This document shows, piece by piece, positions 20,101 to 26,980 of a stretch of DNA of 64,000 bases. Location of the stretch: NCBI GenBank assembly GCA_903879335.1, contig CAIRLC010000002.1:1-64000 (forward strand). The letters run 5' to 3'. The notes beneath the pieces were generated by a model. The model worked only from the letters and a program-made list of their open reading frames with translations, did no database searches and was not told where the DNA came from. This stretch comes from an uncultured Pseudomonadota bacterium (lineage in GTDB: Bacteria; Pseudomonadota; Gammaproteobacteria; Steroidobacterales; Steroidobacteraceae). Both the position numbers and the translations under genes were made by a program. Each line of letters starts with the position of its first letter. Position 1 is the stretch's first letter.

Positions 20101-21679
20101 CGGCAGCCACGTCTCGATTCAGAGCGCTAAGCCCATCAACGTGATTGCGGGTCACGACATCTTGGATCTCGGCCTTGCGGCTCAGAATCTGGAACCGGGC
20201 AATGTCGATCTGATCCAAGCGGGTCACGACATTCGCTACGGCCTGAGCCGCGACCCGGGCACAGGGCTCTTGAACCCGAACGAACGCACGGTCGATGTCG
20301 CAGGTCCCGGATCGGTGGTCGTGATTGCAGGTCACACCGTGGATCTCGGTACCTCCGGCGGCGTGACGACCTCGGGTCCGCTGTCGAACCCAGCGCTGCC
20401 CACGCAGGGCGCCAATCTCAGCATCTTGGCGGGCGTAGGCGCACAGATGCAGGCGGCCAACTTCTTCAAAACGTATGTGAGTGACGCGAGCTTCGATGCG
20501 GCAGCGCTCGAAACCTATGTGCAGACAACGTTGAAACTGTCCTCACTGCCGGACCTACAGACCGCCTTGGTCGACTACCTTGCCTTATCGGATTCTCAAC
20601 AATACGGTCTTGCGGCCGCATCCCCAGGCACGGCTTATGGCGCGTGGTTGATGGGGTATGTGGAGAAAATGACCGGAGTCATGCCGGCTGATAAAGCGGC
20701 GGCGATTACGGCGTACAACAACTTGTCGGGCGCTCAGCAGTTGGGTCTCGTCGAACAGGTCTTTGTATCTGAGCTTCGGGCGGGTGGGCGTACCGCTGCT
20801 GCGCCTGGGAAGACGCATAACGATTACTCGCGCGCCTTTGGTGCACTGACGACGCTGTTCCCGGGATCCGATTCCCGCCAGGGCTCTGCAACGTCAACTT
20901 ACGCGGGTGACCTGCTGCTGTACTTCAGCCGCGTCTACACCTTGCAAGGTGGTGATATCGACTTGTTAGCGCCCGGTGGTCAGATCAACGTTGGCCTTGC
21001 TGCCGCACCGTCGTCCTTCGGTGTGTTAAAAGATCCGTCGCAGCTTGGCATCGTGGCTGCAAATGTCGGTTCCGTCACCTTGGTTGCCAACACCGACGTA
21101 CAGGTCAATCAGTCGCGCATCTTCGCGGCCGATGGAGGCAACATTCTGATTTGGTCGACGACCGCCGACATTGACGCGGGTCGCGGTGCGAAAACTGCGA
21201 TCTCGGCGCCACCACCGGTGATTACGGTGAACGCCAACGGGCAAGTGACGCAGGTCTTCCCGGCCGCGTTGACGGGCTCAGGCATCCAGGCGTTGGCAAC
21301 GACCACCGACGTGACCCCCGGCGACGTCGATCTATTCGCGCCGCACGGTGTCGTGAACGCGAACGACGCCGGCATTGTTGCGGGCAATATCACCATCGGC
21401 GCTACCGCGGTTATCGGGGCCAACAACATCAGCTTCAGCGGAACCTCCGTCGGTGTGCCAGTCGCTGTGACCGGCCTTGGCGCTGGCATGACCGGCGCCT
21501 CAAGCACCGGAGCGGCCGCCGCGAGCAGCGCCAACTCATCAACGGAATCGTCAGAACGCGCCCAGAAGACACAGGCTGCTGACCTCCCTGTCGGCATGCT
21601 GGATGTCGCGGTCGTGAGCCTCGGCGAAGACGATTGCAAACAGGACGACGCAGACTGCTTACGCCGTCAGAAACATTGA
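11150..21679 (+). CDS. Giant FHA-like TpsA exoprotein (filamentous haemagglutinin family)
   Basis: A 3509-residue protein, the largest gene here. A signal peptide (about 1-37) is followed by the TPS secretion domain: NWASFNIGKGYSVNF (about 93-107), TANGTVYLLNQNGFLFGQGS (NQNGF in place of the common NPNGI, about 143) and VNVGGLVASSL. The rest is a long beta-helix-like series rich in Gly, Ala, Thr, Asn and Asp with recurring 'G.I.V.A' strands and phrases such as 'IDVSG'. The C-terminal region (LFAPHGVVNANDAGI, VIGANNISFSGTSVGVP) matches the DUF3739-type FHA proteins. The last residues hold a cysteine pair, C3496 and C3503, reminiscent of the HMW1 C-terminal disulphide anchor. A second pair (PCAAGVCG, about 53-60) follows the signal peptide. 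It is probably a surface-held adhesin. The frame is intact throughout. Confidence 0.93.
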   Translation: MNRTDHSAQTPLSSRVLHVAVRATLALAFAVPIVAAAATPVGYVPPVQPLPVPCAAGVCGASAPVWAPNGGATLTMPTPTTMTVNQSVQNVLLNWASFNIGKGYSVNFNQPNSSAVAVNQIWQQDPSQIWGSLTANGTVYLLNQNGFLFGQGSTVNVGGLVASSLALNPLAGPNAFGLAGLASQGLPAFDYYTQTNPDGTVTTLPSGDIAIQSGASITSKGGQVLMFAPNISNAGTISSPDGQTILGAGQRAFLLASTDPTLRGLLIAVGDGGTVTNAGATDGLGGIGDISAARGNVTLAGLAVNQNGRVSATTTVRTNGSIRLQAGDTPNTQLNQGGVLQTDREGAVTLGANSVTEVTLEGSSNDKTVDANVQPKSRIDIAGASIDLLQNARVTATSGNVTMNAVVSPFGLLPGTVPDAGRIYMADGATIDVSGAVVQESVADNSLEVQLRGSEFANSPQQRNGALRGQTVWVDQRLHGTNPDGSTWIGTPIADLSGDAATVQRDVFQRNLTGGTVSMATSGAFIQSSGATINISGGAIDWQAGYVKTSTLLGTNGVAYDIGSADPNRSYAGTLDSISASDPHWGTSVTAASFGRNPKGIWTAGYVEGKDAGTLAIVAPHVILDGAVNGSVQIGPLQRNAATAIPNGMLYRWSDQVPLGGQLILGNGGAVGDLAQSEYLGNVTFGSGAVLPSLTNDAGAAFNPLLDQLPTDYTSRINPALLGSTGVSRLAVYSTGVIDVPAGMTLAPGIGGSLTLAGGRVDLAGAIDAPGGSVSLIAAPTGFSGTPGVFAEPGAKIDVSGVWVNDGGAAASGQGAPLLIDGGSINIAAQWGSLALPTGVSLAADGGAQRTASGALVAGKGGSIKIVGTGPSELGADIEAYSLSKGGSLALSLPSVCIGASACSDPSATQLPTSLLTDQGFSTVAVTANAGALTLEAGTDISLIQKNWELLPGASTAGSASSLGGLTRTTTLPDGKRGAVNLTLASLAPNGGLSGYGDLTIEAGSRIQADATGSITLKSDSRIINDGTLVAPGGTVKLDLVGTLSPQGYRPDQGIWIGPDATIDVSGTFLPTPNAAGLDLGTVLPGGTISVLAETGSLFVMPGSSLRADGTHAPIDVRLSPTDLAYAHIDVASAGGTINLEGAEALQVAGTLSGHAGVGASITGASAAGGTLNLILNGDLSNSGGRVAGGYPSNARVMTITASDETTTVAPGDAIPDTLNGVGTVAAATIQSGGFDQVGLASGTLLESSGGAGYPIAPGTVAFESGVSLHPALALTVDASEIAGLGTGTVKLSAPYVTLGSTDLAAQYANPYPQTGSTALEVEAGRLLSLVGTLDLNGFSSARLASGGDLRLIGIQVGGGTNWTGQLISAAPLTLAAQQIYPTTLTQYGIWVAPSDGSTGLLSIESVAGAPAPVYSAAGQLTLSAGEIDDAGTVRAPFGAITFNAPTVNLLPGSVTSVSGNGLAIPFGQTQGGLSWVYPITPSLLQVYGTEQGAILPPSKSILINAANVNLQKGATLDVSGGGDLIASEFTSGLGGTRDVLSNLVSPGLFAVIPGVQAVSAPVDPLLSQGFNPTVGSSVYLAGGNGLAAGVYTLLPARYALLPGAYLVQAVSGYTDISPAAAQTQLNGGAVMAGYRTWGDTGIGGTRYTGFLVTPGSYALKLASYTTTSANTFFANQAAGNGSAVPQLPIDAGSVAIAATTTAVLDGHIDGGHAAAGSRGSSLDIASADIYVGDAANAPTGFVVLDPTQLDAIGADSILIGATRTGSVNGAVVNLGADTVIVGEGSSLTGNEVLLAAASNVTVESGASVNSTTVSTTPLQALVVPSGASFVGVSNAPQSYTFADVGYVGNVTIAPGATVSGTGTVAMLSGGNFDFSGSLAATGAQVVLGSTVVALGDVPTGFAGLSLTPSLLSGLNAGNLKLLSPTEIQVFGQTGLSLSKLDVSAPGLLAATADAALTVNANTVSLGSSTRSGGTPVTTPGTGTVDVTAGTITLKGGDFLFDGMSRTTLNATHAVVASGTGVVAAAGDLNIVAPELVASAPIDLRLAASGALSATSNGALDSSIAAAAGAALHLEGSSVTLATAIRSPSGTVDVMADSGSVTLGAGALIDVSGFSQTFAGKTVSAAGGIVTLAANGGDVLVQSGATVDVSAGTGQASGGRLNLLAPTGTASLSAGTFKGQGGAQASGSALNLDAQSVDFGTVLALNNQDGFTGAVSIRQRGLGDLALAADQTLTASAVTLEADQGGVDIAGTVDARTATGGVVAIAASGDIHVEGSILADSTAYAERGGQVALDTTTGGIYLAPTSTISVGGKGGTATGTLALRLPADAANTVLTAAPGQAQLQLDGAINGAGHTTVEGFRTYDTQGPVFAAFGNGGVIDWNVVTADPSNPIWADAAAFGANAPLIAQALGKANDPSFAVLPGIEITATGDLNMVAAWDLSPQNVGWNGYTWRFGPNGDLPGILTLRSTGSLNLWGSLSDGFPGTYIYGGYTLLPGTGPSWSYRLVGGADLAASSPLAVQSTSALVSAGLNGDVTIWPGMLLDPNNPYGMCNPVCGPTVVRTGTGFIDIAAGRDVVLGNQASVVYTAGTADPRGLPVFDPESNFQGLAYPTGGGNVTVSAGRDVVGAPSDQLYTDWLWRAGTNASSSAGYNPSAWSVNFGLFEQGFGALGGGDLTITAGRDLLDVGANVPTIGMPVGDGTQAGTQTLQLGSGLLNVRAGRDIAGGSYLGMGLGGQVSAGGSLRDGSWLWVFMQGFLQPIAPRAPVLALGSGTLDVTAQQNLTIDTVVNPTLLPRSTLQLYDPGQEFYSTYGDTGAVHLVAAGGDVTLENATQPADSVAFGSVNLPVGASSFLATYWGPTLRAYPPNVDAIALTGSVNVQGSMDLWPSTRGTLNLLAGQNVNIATPYGRNVIDIVQSDMSPALLGTPDAPATSTYFLQIFDTPNTYLPLEHAPTPTHIDAQGVADTVPNLVVALNGDISMQPGDTGSHVSIQSAKPINVIAGHDILDLGLAAQNLEPGNVDLIQAGHDIRYGLSRDPGTGLLNPNERTVDVAGPGSVVVIAGHTVDLGTSGGVTTSGPLSNPALPTQGANLSILAGVGAQMQAANFFKTYVSDASFDAAALETYVQTTLKLSSLPDLQTALVDYLALSDSQQYGLAAASPGTAYGAWLMGYVEKMTGVMPADKAAAITAYNNLSGAQQLGLVEQVFVSELRAGGRTAAAPGKTHNDYSRAFGALTTLFPGSDSRQGSATSTYAGDLLLYFSRVYTLQGGDIDLLAPGGQINVGLAAAPSSFGVLKDPSQLGIVAANVGSVTLVANTDVQVNQSRIFAADGGNILIWSTTADIDAGRGAKTAISAPPPVITVNANGQVTQVFPAALTGSGIQALATTTDVTPGDVDLFAPHGVVNANDAGIVAGNITIGATAVIGANNISFSGTSVGVPVAVTGLGAGMTGASSTGAAAASSANSSTESSERAQKTQAADLPVGMLDVAVVSLGEDDCKQDDADCLRRQKH

Positions 21680-21755
21680 ACGAAACCCAACTCAGACACA
21701 AACCGCCACCGCAGGTGTCAACCGTTAGGAAGATGCCGTGAATCGAGGAACTGCG

Positions 21756-23480
21756 ATGAAGAAAATATTGAGCCTCCTTGCCATCGGTCTAGCCTTGACC
21801 CCGGGGCTTGCGGCCGCATCTTGGTGGAACAACGACTGGAAATTCCGCAAGGAATTAACATTCGACCTCGCTGCAACCGGTGCTGACATTCCGGCCGGCG
21901 TCGGCGATACACCCGTTCTGCTCCGACTGTCGACCGCCAACTTCTCGTACTTCGGTGATACGAAGCCGGATGGCGCAGACTTGCGCGTGATTGGCGATGA
22001 CGACAAGACTCCAATCAAGTATCACGTCGAGAAGTACGACGCGACGTCGCAGATGGCCTACATCTGGGTGCGCTTACCTAAAATCGCAGGTAGCAAGCAA
22101 GGCAAGGCTTACCTCTACTACGGAAACGCCGATGCGGCCTCCGGTGGCGACGTCGCCGGCACCTACGATGCCGATCAAGTTCTGGCTTTGCATTTCGGCG
22201 GCGAAGGCTTGCCCGAGGACGCGACGGGTTACCACAACAATGCGACGGCCTCGACAGCGACCGCTGTCCCCGCGTCCTTCGCGGGTGGTGGTATTTCGAC
22301 GGGCAACGGCCGCTCCGTCAAAGTGGGCCCGTCAGCAGCGCTCGCGCTGGCCGCCTCAAAGGGTTACAGCGCCACGGCCTGGATCAAATTGGATGCCGCC
22401 CAGCCGAACGCGGTCGTGCTTGCCGCCACCGACAGTGCGAAGTCGCTTGTGCTCGGCGTCAATGGCACGAAGCCCTACGCCCAGACAGGGACCACGACCG
22501 TCAACGCCGCCGCTGATTTGCCGGTCGGCGAATGGCATTTTATTGGGGTGACGGCCTCCGGTGGCCAGTTGATGCTCTATGTTGACGGACAGGAAGCCGG
22601 AAAAGGCAATGCCGCGCTCGCCGACCTGAATGGCGTCATCACCATCGGCGCTGACGCGACAGGCGCGCGCCCGTTCGCGGGTGAAATTGACGAAGTGGGC
22701 GTCTCGAAGGCCCCACGCAGCGCCGAATGGATCAAGGCGCTTGCCAAGGGTGGCATCGATGGCACGTTCATCGCCTACGGTGCGGATGGCCAGAAAGAAT
22801 CGGGCGGTGGTTCTTATTTCGTCACGATCGCTAAGAATCTGACGGCCGACGGCTGGTTCGTGATCGGCCTGTGCTTCTTCATGCTGATCTGCGCCATCAT
22901 CGTGATGGTGATGAAGGCCGTCTTGTTGGGCTCTGTCGAAAAGGCAAATGCCGCGTTCCGCAAGGTCTATGCAGAAGCCGAAGATGTCACAGGAATCGAT
23001 AATTCATCGGACAGTGCCTTCGAATCCAGCACGTTGCGCGAACTCTATGACATCGGTACGACGGAACTCTACAAGCGCGTGCCGCGTCATGCGCCTCCAG
23101 GGTCGCGCATCTCCGAGCCCATGCTTGAGGCTATTCGTGCGTCCATGGACGCCGCGCAAGCTCGCCTGCAACAGAAATTGTCTGCGCGCATGGTTCTGCT
23201 CACGATCGCGATTTCCGGCGGACCTTTCCTCGGTCTCCTCGGTACCGTTATCGGCGTGATGATCACCTTCGCCGCCATCGCGGCCTCCGGCGACGTCAAC
23301 GTGAACGCGATTGCGCCGGGTACGGCCGCGGCACTTGCCGCCACGGTCGCCGGTCTGCTCGTCGCGATTCCGTGTTTGTTCGGCTACAACTGGCTGAACA
23401 CACGCATTAAGTCGGTCACGACTGAGAACCGCGTGTTCACAGACGAAGTGATCACCCGCATCGCTGAACAATTGTCCTAA
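21756..23480 (+). CDS. ExbB/TolQ-type proton channel with N-terminal periplasmic DUF2341-LamG region
   Basis: A 574-residue protein. Signal-like segment 1-21, then a DUF2341-like part (WWNNDWKFRKELTFD ... DADQVLALHFGGEG), then a LamG/concanavalin-like domain (about 145-340: GYSATAWIKLD, GEWHFIGVTASGGQLMLYVDGQEA, FAGEIDEVGVSKAPRS). A first membrane helix lies at 366-391, followed by a cytoplasmic loop. The ExbB signature ISGGPFLGLLGTVIGVMITF (485-504) and a third helix (520-545) complete it. ExbB forms the proton-conducting pentamer of ExbBD motors, and ordinary ExbB lacks the large external domain. The start is ATG 21756, with GAGGAA upstream; a GTG at 21738 is less likely. It lies 76 nt after tpsA with no terminator between, then exbD and tonB follow. 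Confidence 0.9.
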   Translation: MKKILSLLAIGLALTPGLAAASWWNNDWKFRKELTFDLAATGADIPAGVGDTPVLLRLSTANFSYFGDTKPDGADLRVIGDDDKTPIKYHVEKYDATSQMAYIWVRLPKIAGSKQGKAYLYYGNADAASGGDVAGTYDADQVLALHFGGEGLPEDATGYHNNATASTATAVPASFAGGGISTGNGRSVKVGPSAALALAASKGYSATAWIKLDAAQPNAVVLAATDSAKSLVLGVNGTKPYAQTGTTTVNAAADLPVGEWHFIGVTASGGQLMLYVDGQEAGKGNAALADLNGVITIGADATGARPFAGEIDEVGVSKAPRSAEWIKALAKGGIDGTFIAYGADGQKESGGGSYFVTIAKNLTADGWFVIGLCFFMLICAIIVMVMKAVLLGSVEKANAAFRKVYAEAEDVTGIDNSSDSAFESSTLRELYDIGTTELYKRVPRHAPPGSRISEPMLEAIRASMDAAQARLQQKLSARMVLLTIAISGGPFLGLLGTVIGVMITFAAIAASGDVNVNAIAPGTAAALAATVAGLLVAIPCLFGYNWLNTRIKSVTTENRVFTDEVITRIAEQLS

Positions 23481-23494
23481 GTGGGAGCATAACC

Positions 23495-23908
23495 ATGGCT
23501 GGATCAATCGACAGTGGCGAGAAAGATGTCTATGACGACATCAACATCACGCCGATGCTGGATCTTGCGTACGTGCTCATGGTGATTTTCATCATCATGT
23601 GCACGGCTACGGTACAAGGCATCAAGGTCAACCTGCCCAAGGCGAGCCAAGCACCGACGCTCGCCAAGCCGCAGACCAAGGCGATCACGATTACCGCCGA
23701 CGGAACGATTTTCCTTGATACCTTCCCCGTGAGCTTGCCGCAGCTCGAGTCCTTATTGCGTCAGTACAAGGGCGCAAATCCGAATCTGCCGGTGATCATC
23801 AAGGCCGACGGTGGGCTGCAGTACCAGCGCATTGTCGACGTCCTTGATCTCGTCAATCGTCTCGAGATCAGCCAGCTCGGTCTCGTGACACAACGCGTTG
23901 TGAAGTAA
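23495..23908 (+). CDS. exbD: ExbD/TolR-like protein
   Basis: A 137-residue protein with a short cytoplasmic N-terminus ending in NITPML, one membrane helix (about 22-40) holding the conserved proton-carrying aspartate D23 (MLDLAYVLMVIFIIM), and a periplasmic domain (AITITADGTIFLDTFPVSL ... PVIIKADGGLQYQRIVDVLDLV). ExbD works inside the ExbB pentamer to convert proton-motive force into movement of TonB-like partners. It starts 14 nt after the ExbB-type gene and ends 4 nt before the TonB-like gene. It belongs to the tps operon and is probably specific to it. Confidence 0.93.
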   Translation: MAGSIDSGEKDVYDDINITPMLDLAYVLMVIFIIMCTATVQGIKVNLPKASQAPTLAKPQTKAITITADGTIFLDTFPVSLPQLESLLRQYKGANPNLPVIIKADGGLQYQRIVDVLDLVNRLEISQLGLVTQRVVK

Positions 23909-23912
23909 CCGC

Positions 23913-24557
23913 ATGACCTCACGTAAGAAGCCCCCCACACCGGTCATCGTCGGCTCCATCATTGGAGTCGTGTTGGTGGTGCTCGTGGGATTCGCACTGC
24001 GCGCAGTTATCTTGGCGCCTGCGCAGAAAAAGCAGCGTGAGGTGCAGAACATTCAGATCGTTCGTCCACCGCCACCGCCGCCGGAAAATCAGCCGCCGCC
24101 GCCACCGCCGCCGCCCGATCATCAGCAAGAGCAGGTGCCACAAAACGAGCCAGAGCCCTCACCCGATAACAGCCAAGCTCAGGCCGGGCCCTTAGGTCTG
24201 GACGCGGATGGAGGATCTGGCAGCGATGCGTTCGGCTTGGCTGCCCGTAAAGGGGGCCGGGATCTTGCGGGCACGGGTGGAGCCATCTTCGGTTGGTATA
24301 CTCAAATCTTGCGTGACGCGATCAATGACCGATTGGCTGCCGAAAAAGAACTGCGCACGCGGCGCTATTCGGTGACGGTTGCGGTGCATGTGGGAACGGA
24401 TGGGTCTGTGCTCGATGCCCATTTGCTCTCGTCGACCGGCAGCAAAGATATTGACGCGCTGATTGAACGAACCATCTCCAAGCTTGGACGCTTGCGCGAG
24501 GAACGGCCGCGCGAAATGCCAGCGCAGGTTAAGCTGAAGGTGTCGTCGCGCCTTTAG
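23913..24557 (+). CDS. TonB-like energy transducer
   Basis: A 214-residue protein. Membrane anchor at about 11-32 (VIVGSIIGVVLVVLVGFAL), a coiled stretch QKKQREVQNIQIV, then a very short proline-rich spacer (about 51-70, PPPPPPENQPPPPPPPP). A Gly/Asp-rich linker follows, then a TonB-C-like domain (YSVTVAVHVGTDGSVLDAHLLSSTGSKDID and LIERTISKLG). TonB links the ExbBD motor to outer-membrane partners. The proline spacer is much shorter than in E. coli TonB, so its reach across the periplasm is uncertain. No TonB-dependent receptor is encoded nearby; candidate partners are TpsB, the porin or TpsA. Its stop overlaps the stop of the convergent GT41 gene by 4 nt. Confidence 0.85.
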   Translation: MTSRKKPPTPVIVGSIIGVVLVVLVGFALRAVILAPAQKKQREVQNIQIVRPPPPPPENQPPPPPPPPDHQQEQVPQNEPEPSPDNSQAQAGPLGLDADGGSGSDAFGLAARKGGRDLAGTGGAIFGWYTQILRDAINDRLAAEKELRTRRYSVTVAVHVGTDGSVLDAHLLSSTGSKDIDALIERTISKLGRLREERPREMPAQVKLKVSSRL

Positions 24558-26980
24558 AGCGCGTACGGGTCGACGGCCTCAACGGCCGCCGGCCCTTCAC
24601 CGCGAACATGCCGGTCGTGAATGGCCTCCAGCGCCGCTTCATAGCGGCGCGTGTGGCGCTCGCAGTCAAACAATCGTGCCGTTGCCACGCCATCCCGAAC
24701 CGCAATTCTGAGGCCGATCAGCCGGTCGGGTGCACTGACCCACTGAAGACCGAGCGCTTCATACTCGGCCAGTGTAGCGGCGACACAATCACTCAAGCCG
24801 ATGAGGTCGAGTAATGACGCGCACACACGGCTCGCAAAGGCATCACCGCGAGCCGTGAGAATCGGCACGCCACACCACAAAGCATCCAGTGCCGACGAGT
24901 GCGAGTTATAGATCGGTGTGTCGAGTAAAAGATCGGCTTCAGTGAGTCGAGCCAAATGCTCCGACCGAGAAGGAATCCGGGCCGCAAAGACGATACGTTC
25001 GGGCTCGATACCCGACTCCCGGGCGGCCTGTAGTACACGGTCCCGTGCCCGCTGCGAGCCGATGCTCAGCCAGAGTACGGCGCGCGGCTGTGTCTGCAGA
25101 AGCCGCATCCAGACAGCGAACAGTTCAGGCGATAATTTGAAGCCACTGTGGAACGCAGCGAGCACCACGGCATCCTCCGGCAGGCCGAGCGCCGCGCGGC
25201 CCGGGGACTCAACCGCAACGCGGTTATCACCCGGCGGCAAGAATGAACCCGACATGCGAAGCACTCGCTCGGTGTAGTGATGCTCTGCACCGGGTGGGAT
25301 CACCGCAGCATCTGCCAAAATGTAATCTAGGTACGGCGCACCTACCGTGCCGGGATAGCCAAGGTAGTTGACTTGTAACGGTGCGGGCCTGCGGGCGGCG
25401 ATGCCTGGCCGCTCGCCGGCGGTCAGGCCGTTGAGCTCCACCAAAATATCGATCTCGGCGGCTCGAATGCGGCGAGCCGCTTCATCATCCGAAACGCCCG
25501 ACAGAGATTCGAAATGATCGCAGGCGGAACGGATACGCGCCGTGAGCGGTTCAGCCTCTATCACGAGATGGGAACTAAACCCGAAGACCTCAAACCGTTC
25601 CCGATCGTGGTGTTCAAGCGTCGCCGCCAGTAAATGGGACACCGGATGATCACGGAAATCGGCGGATAAATATCCGATTCGGATCGGACCCGGTCGCCGA
25701 GGTTGATTGGTCAAGGGCGCTGGCTGCGCTGGATGCACGAGCCCCATGTAGTACTCGGCGCACTGTCTTTGGAGCGCCGCGTCATCACACTGCGGCAGAA
25801 ACTGGAACGGCGTTGTGACCGGCTCACCGGCGCGCACACCGCGAATCAGTCGTTCCCGGCGCGCGGCAAAGCCTTCCCAATCCAGGTTCGCGCTGTGAGC
25901 AAAGGCTTGGTGCCCTAACGCAAGTGGGAAATCCGCCGCCAACTCAACCAGTTCGTCGACCGTTTGCTCCGCCTCGTCCATATCGAGCACGGCATAGAGC
26001 GCGCCAACACGGACTGAGAGTAATCTGATCCGCGCCGCGTCGCGCGCCTCGGTGCCACCGGTCCACGTGCGCAATGCTTCATTGACCACATGGAGCAGCA
26101 AAGGTCCTGAGACGTTGGCCTCGGCGTAGATCGTCGACAGCAATTCCCACGACTCGTAGTCGTCGCGCTCAAGCTCCAACGCCCGTAGCAGTCGATCGCC
26201 CGCTTCATCGAGTCGCTTGAGCGAATATAGCGCGCGCCCAGCTGTGCGCAGCACATCCGCGCGGTTGGCCGGCAGGCTATCGCACGCGGCCAGCGCATCG
26301 TCAAACCGACCCAGACCGTTTAATGCGATGGCGCGATTGACCTTGGCCTCGACCCAATCGGGACGGCCGGCCAATGCCCCATCAAATGCGGCTAATGCGG
26401 CTTGGGCATTGTCCAGCGACAGCTCCGAACAACCGGCTTGGAAACGCATCTCATACACGTCGCCACCTTGGCGAACGGAGTCGCCAAAGCGCCGTATGGC
26501 TTCCTCATGCTTGTTTAAGGCAGCCAGCGTGAGGCCATGCTCCGCGGCGAGCGAAGCCGTATCCACACATTGACGAAGCACCGTCGCCCCCACGTCCTGC
26601 GCCTCGTCTAAGCGCCCCAACGCGCGTAGTGTTGCCGCCTGAGCCAGATAGGCCTCTGCATAGCCTGGATTAAGGGCTATCGCTCGCGCCAAGGGCGCCA
26701 ACGATGCCTCGAGGGCCTGAGCGCCAATTAAGGCCAGTGCTTCGTTGTAGGGGAGCTGCGGCACGTCTGGTCGCAACTGCGCCGCTAAGCCGTAATGACG
26801 AGCCGCATCACCGTGACGGCCCTGAGCGACATCAATGGCGGCTAAGCGGACACGAGCGCGCAACTCGTGCGGGTCATCAGCCAAGATGGCCTGATAAATG
26901 CGTGCCGCAAGCTCGAGGTCCTGCCGCCCTTCAGCGGCAGCGGCCTCCGCAAAGAGGGTCAGCGTCCGCTCCGCGGTCAT
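24554..26980 (-). CDS. TPR-containing GT41 (SPINDLY/OGT-like) glycosyltransferase, large
   Basis: An 808-residue cytoplasmic protein. TPR-like helical repeats fill roughly residues 1-400 (DLELAARIYQAILADDPHELRA, ALNPGYAEAYLAQAATLRALGRLDEAQ). The catalytic C-terminal half has IRIGYLSADFRDHPVSHLL, DILVELNGLTAGERPGI, LQVNYLGYPGTVGAPYLDYIL, VVLAAFHSGFKLSPE and DLLLDTPIYNSHSSALDALW with CGVPILTARGD, all GT41 landmarks. It is a paralogue of the enzyme at 4746-6473, but longer. The gene is last in the operon porin, coiled-coil, DsbA-like, GT41, and its ATG overlaps the upstream stop. It ends tail to tail against the tonB-like gene. Role: most likely protein glycosylation linked to the neighbouring adhesin; the acceptor is unknown. 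Confidence 0.9.
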   Translation of the reverse strand: MTAERTLTLFAEAAAAEGRQDLELAARIYQAILADDPHELRARVRLAAIDVAQGRHGDAARHYGLAAQLRPDVPQLPYNEALALIGAQALEASLAPLARAIALNPGYAEAYLAQAATLRALGRLDEAQDVGATVLRQCVDTASLAAEHGLTLAALNKHEEAIRRFGDSVRQGGDVYEMRFQAGCSELSLDNAQAALAAFDGALAGRPDWVEAKVNRAIALNGLGRFDDALAACDSLPANRADVLRTAGRALYSLKRLDEAGDRLLRALELERDDYESWELLSTIYAEANVSGPLLLHVVNEALRTWTGGTEARDAARIRLLSVRVGALYAVLDMDEAEQTVDELVELAADFPLALGHQAFAHSANLDWEGFAARRERLIRGVRAGEPVTTPFQFLPQCDDAALQRQCAEYYMGLVHPAQPAPLTNQPRRPGPIRIGYLSADFRDHPVSHLLAATLEHHDRERFEVFGFSSHLVIEAEPLTARIRSACDHFESLSGVSDDEAARRIRAAEIDILVELNGLTAGERPGIAARRPAPLQVNYLGYPGTVGAPYLDYILADAAVIPPGAEHHYTERVLRMSGSFLPPGDNRVAVESPGRAALGLPEDAVVLAAFHSGFKLSPELFAVWMRLLQTQPRAVLWLSIGSQRARDRVLQAARESGIEPERIVFAARIPSRSEHLARLTEADLLLDTPIYNSHSSALDALWCGVPILTARGDAFASRVCASLLDLIGLSDCVAATLAEYEALGLQWVSAPDRLIGLRIAVRDGVATARLFDCERHTRRYEAALEAIHDRHVRGEGPAAVEAVDPYAL

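Noticed and set aside
11150-21679. Repeats in tpsA as a CRISPR array or tandem DNA repeat
   Set aside because: The repeats are at the level of protein strands, vary in length and spacing, and keep the reading frame. There are no identical short repeats with unique spacers.
24066-24117. CCGCCG-rich tract as a simple-sequence repeat
   Set aside because: It encodes the proline-rich spacer of the TonB-like protein; the codons are mixed CCG/CCA/CCC and not a pure repeat likely to slip.
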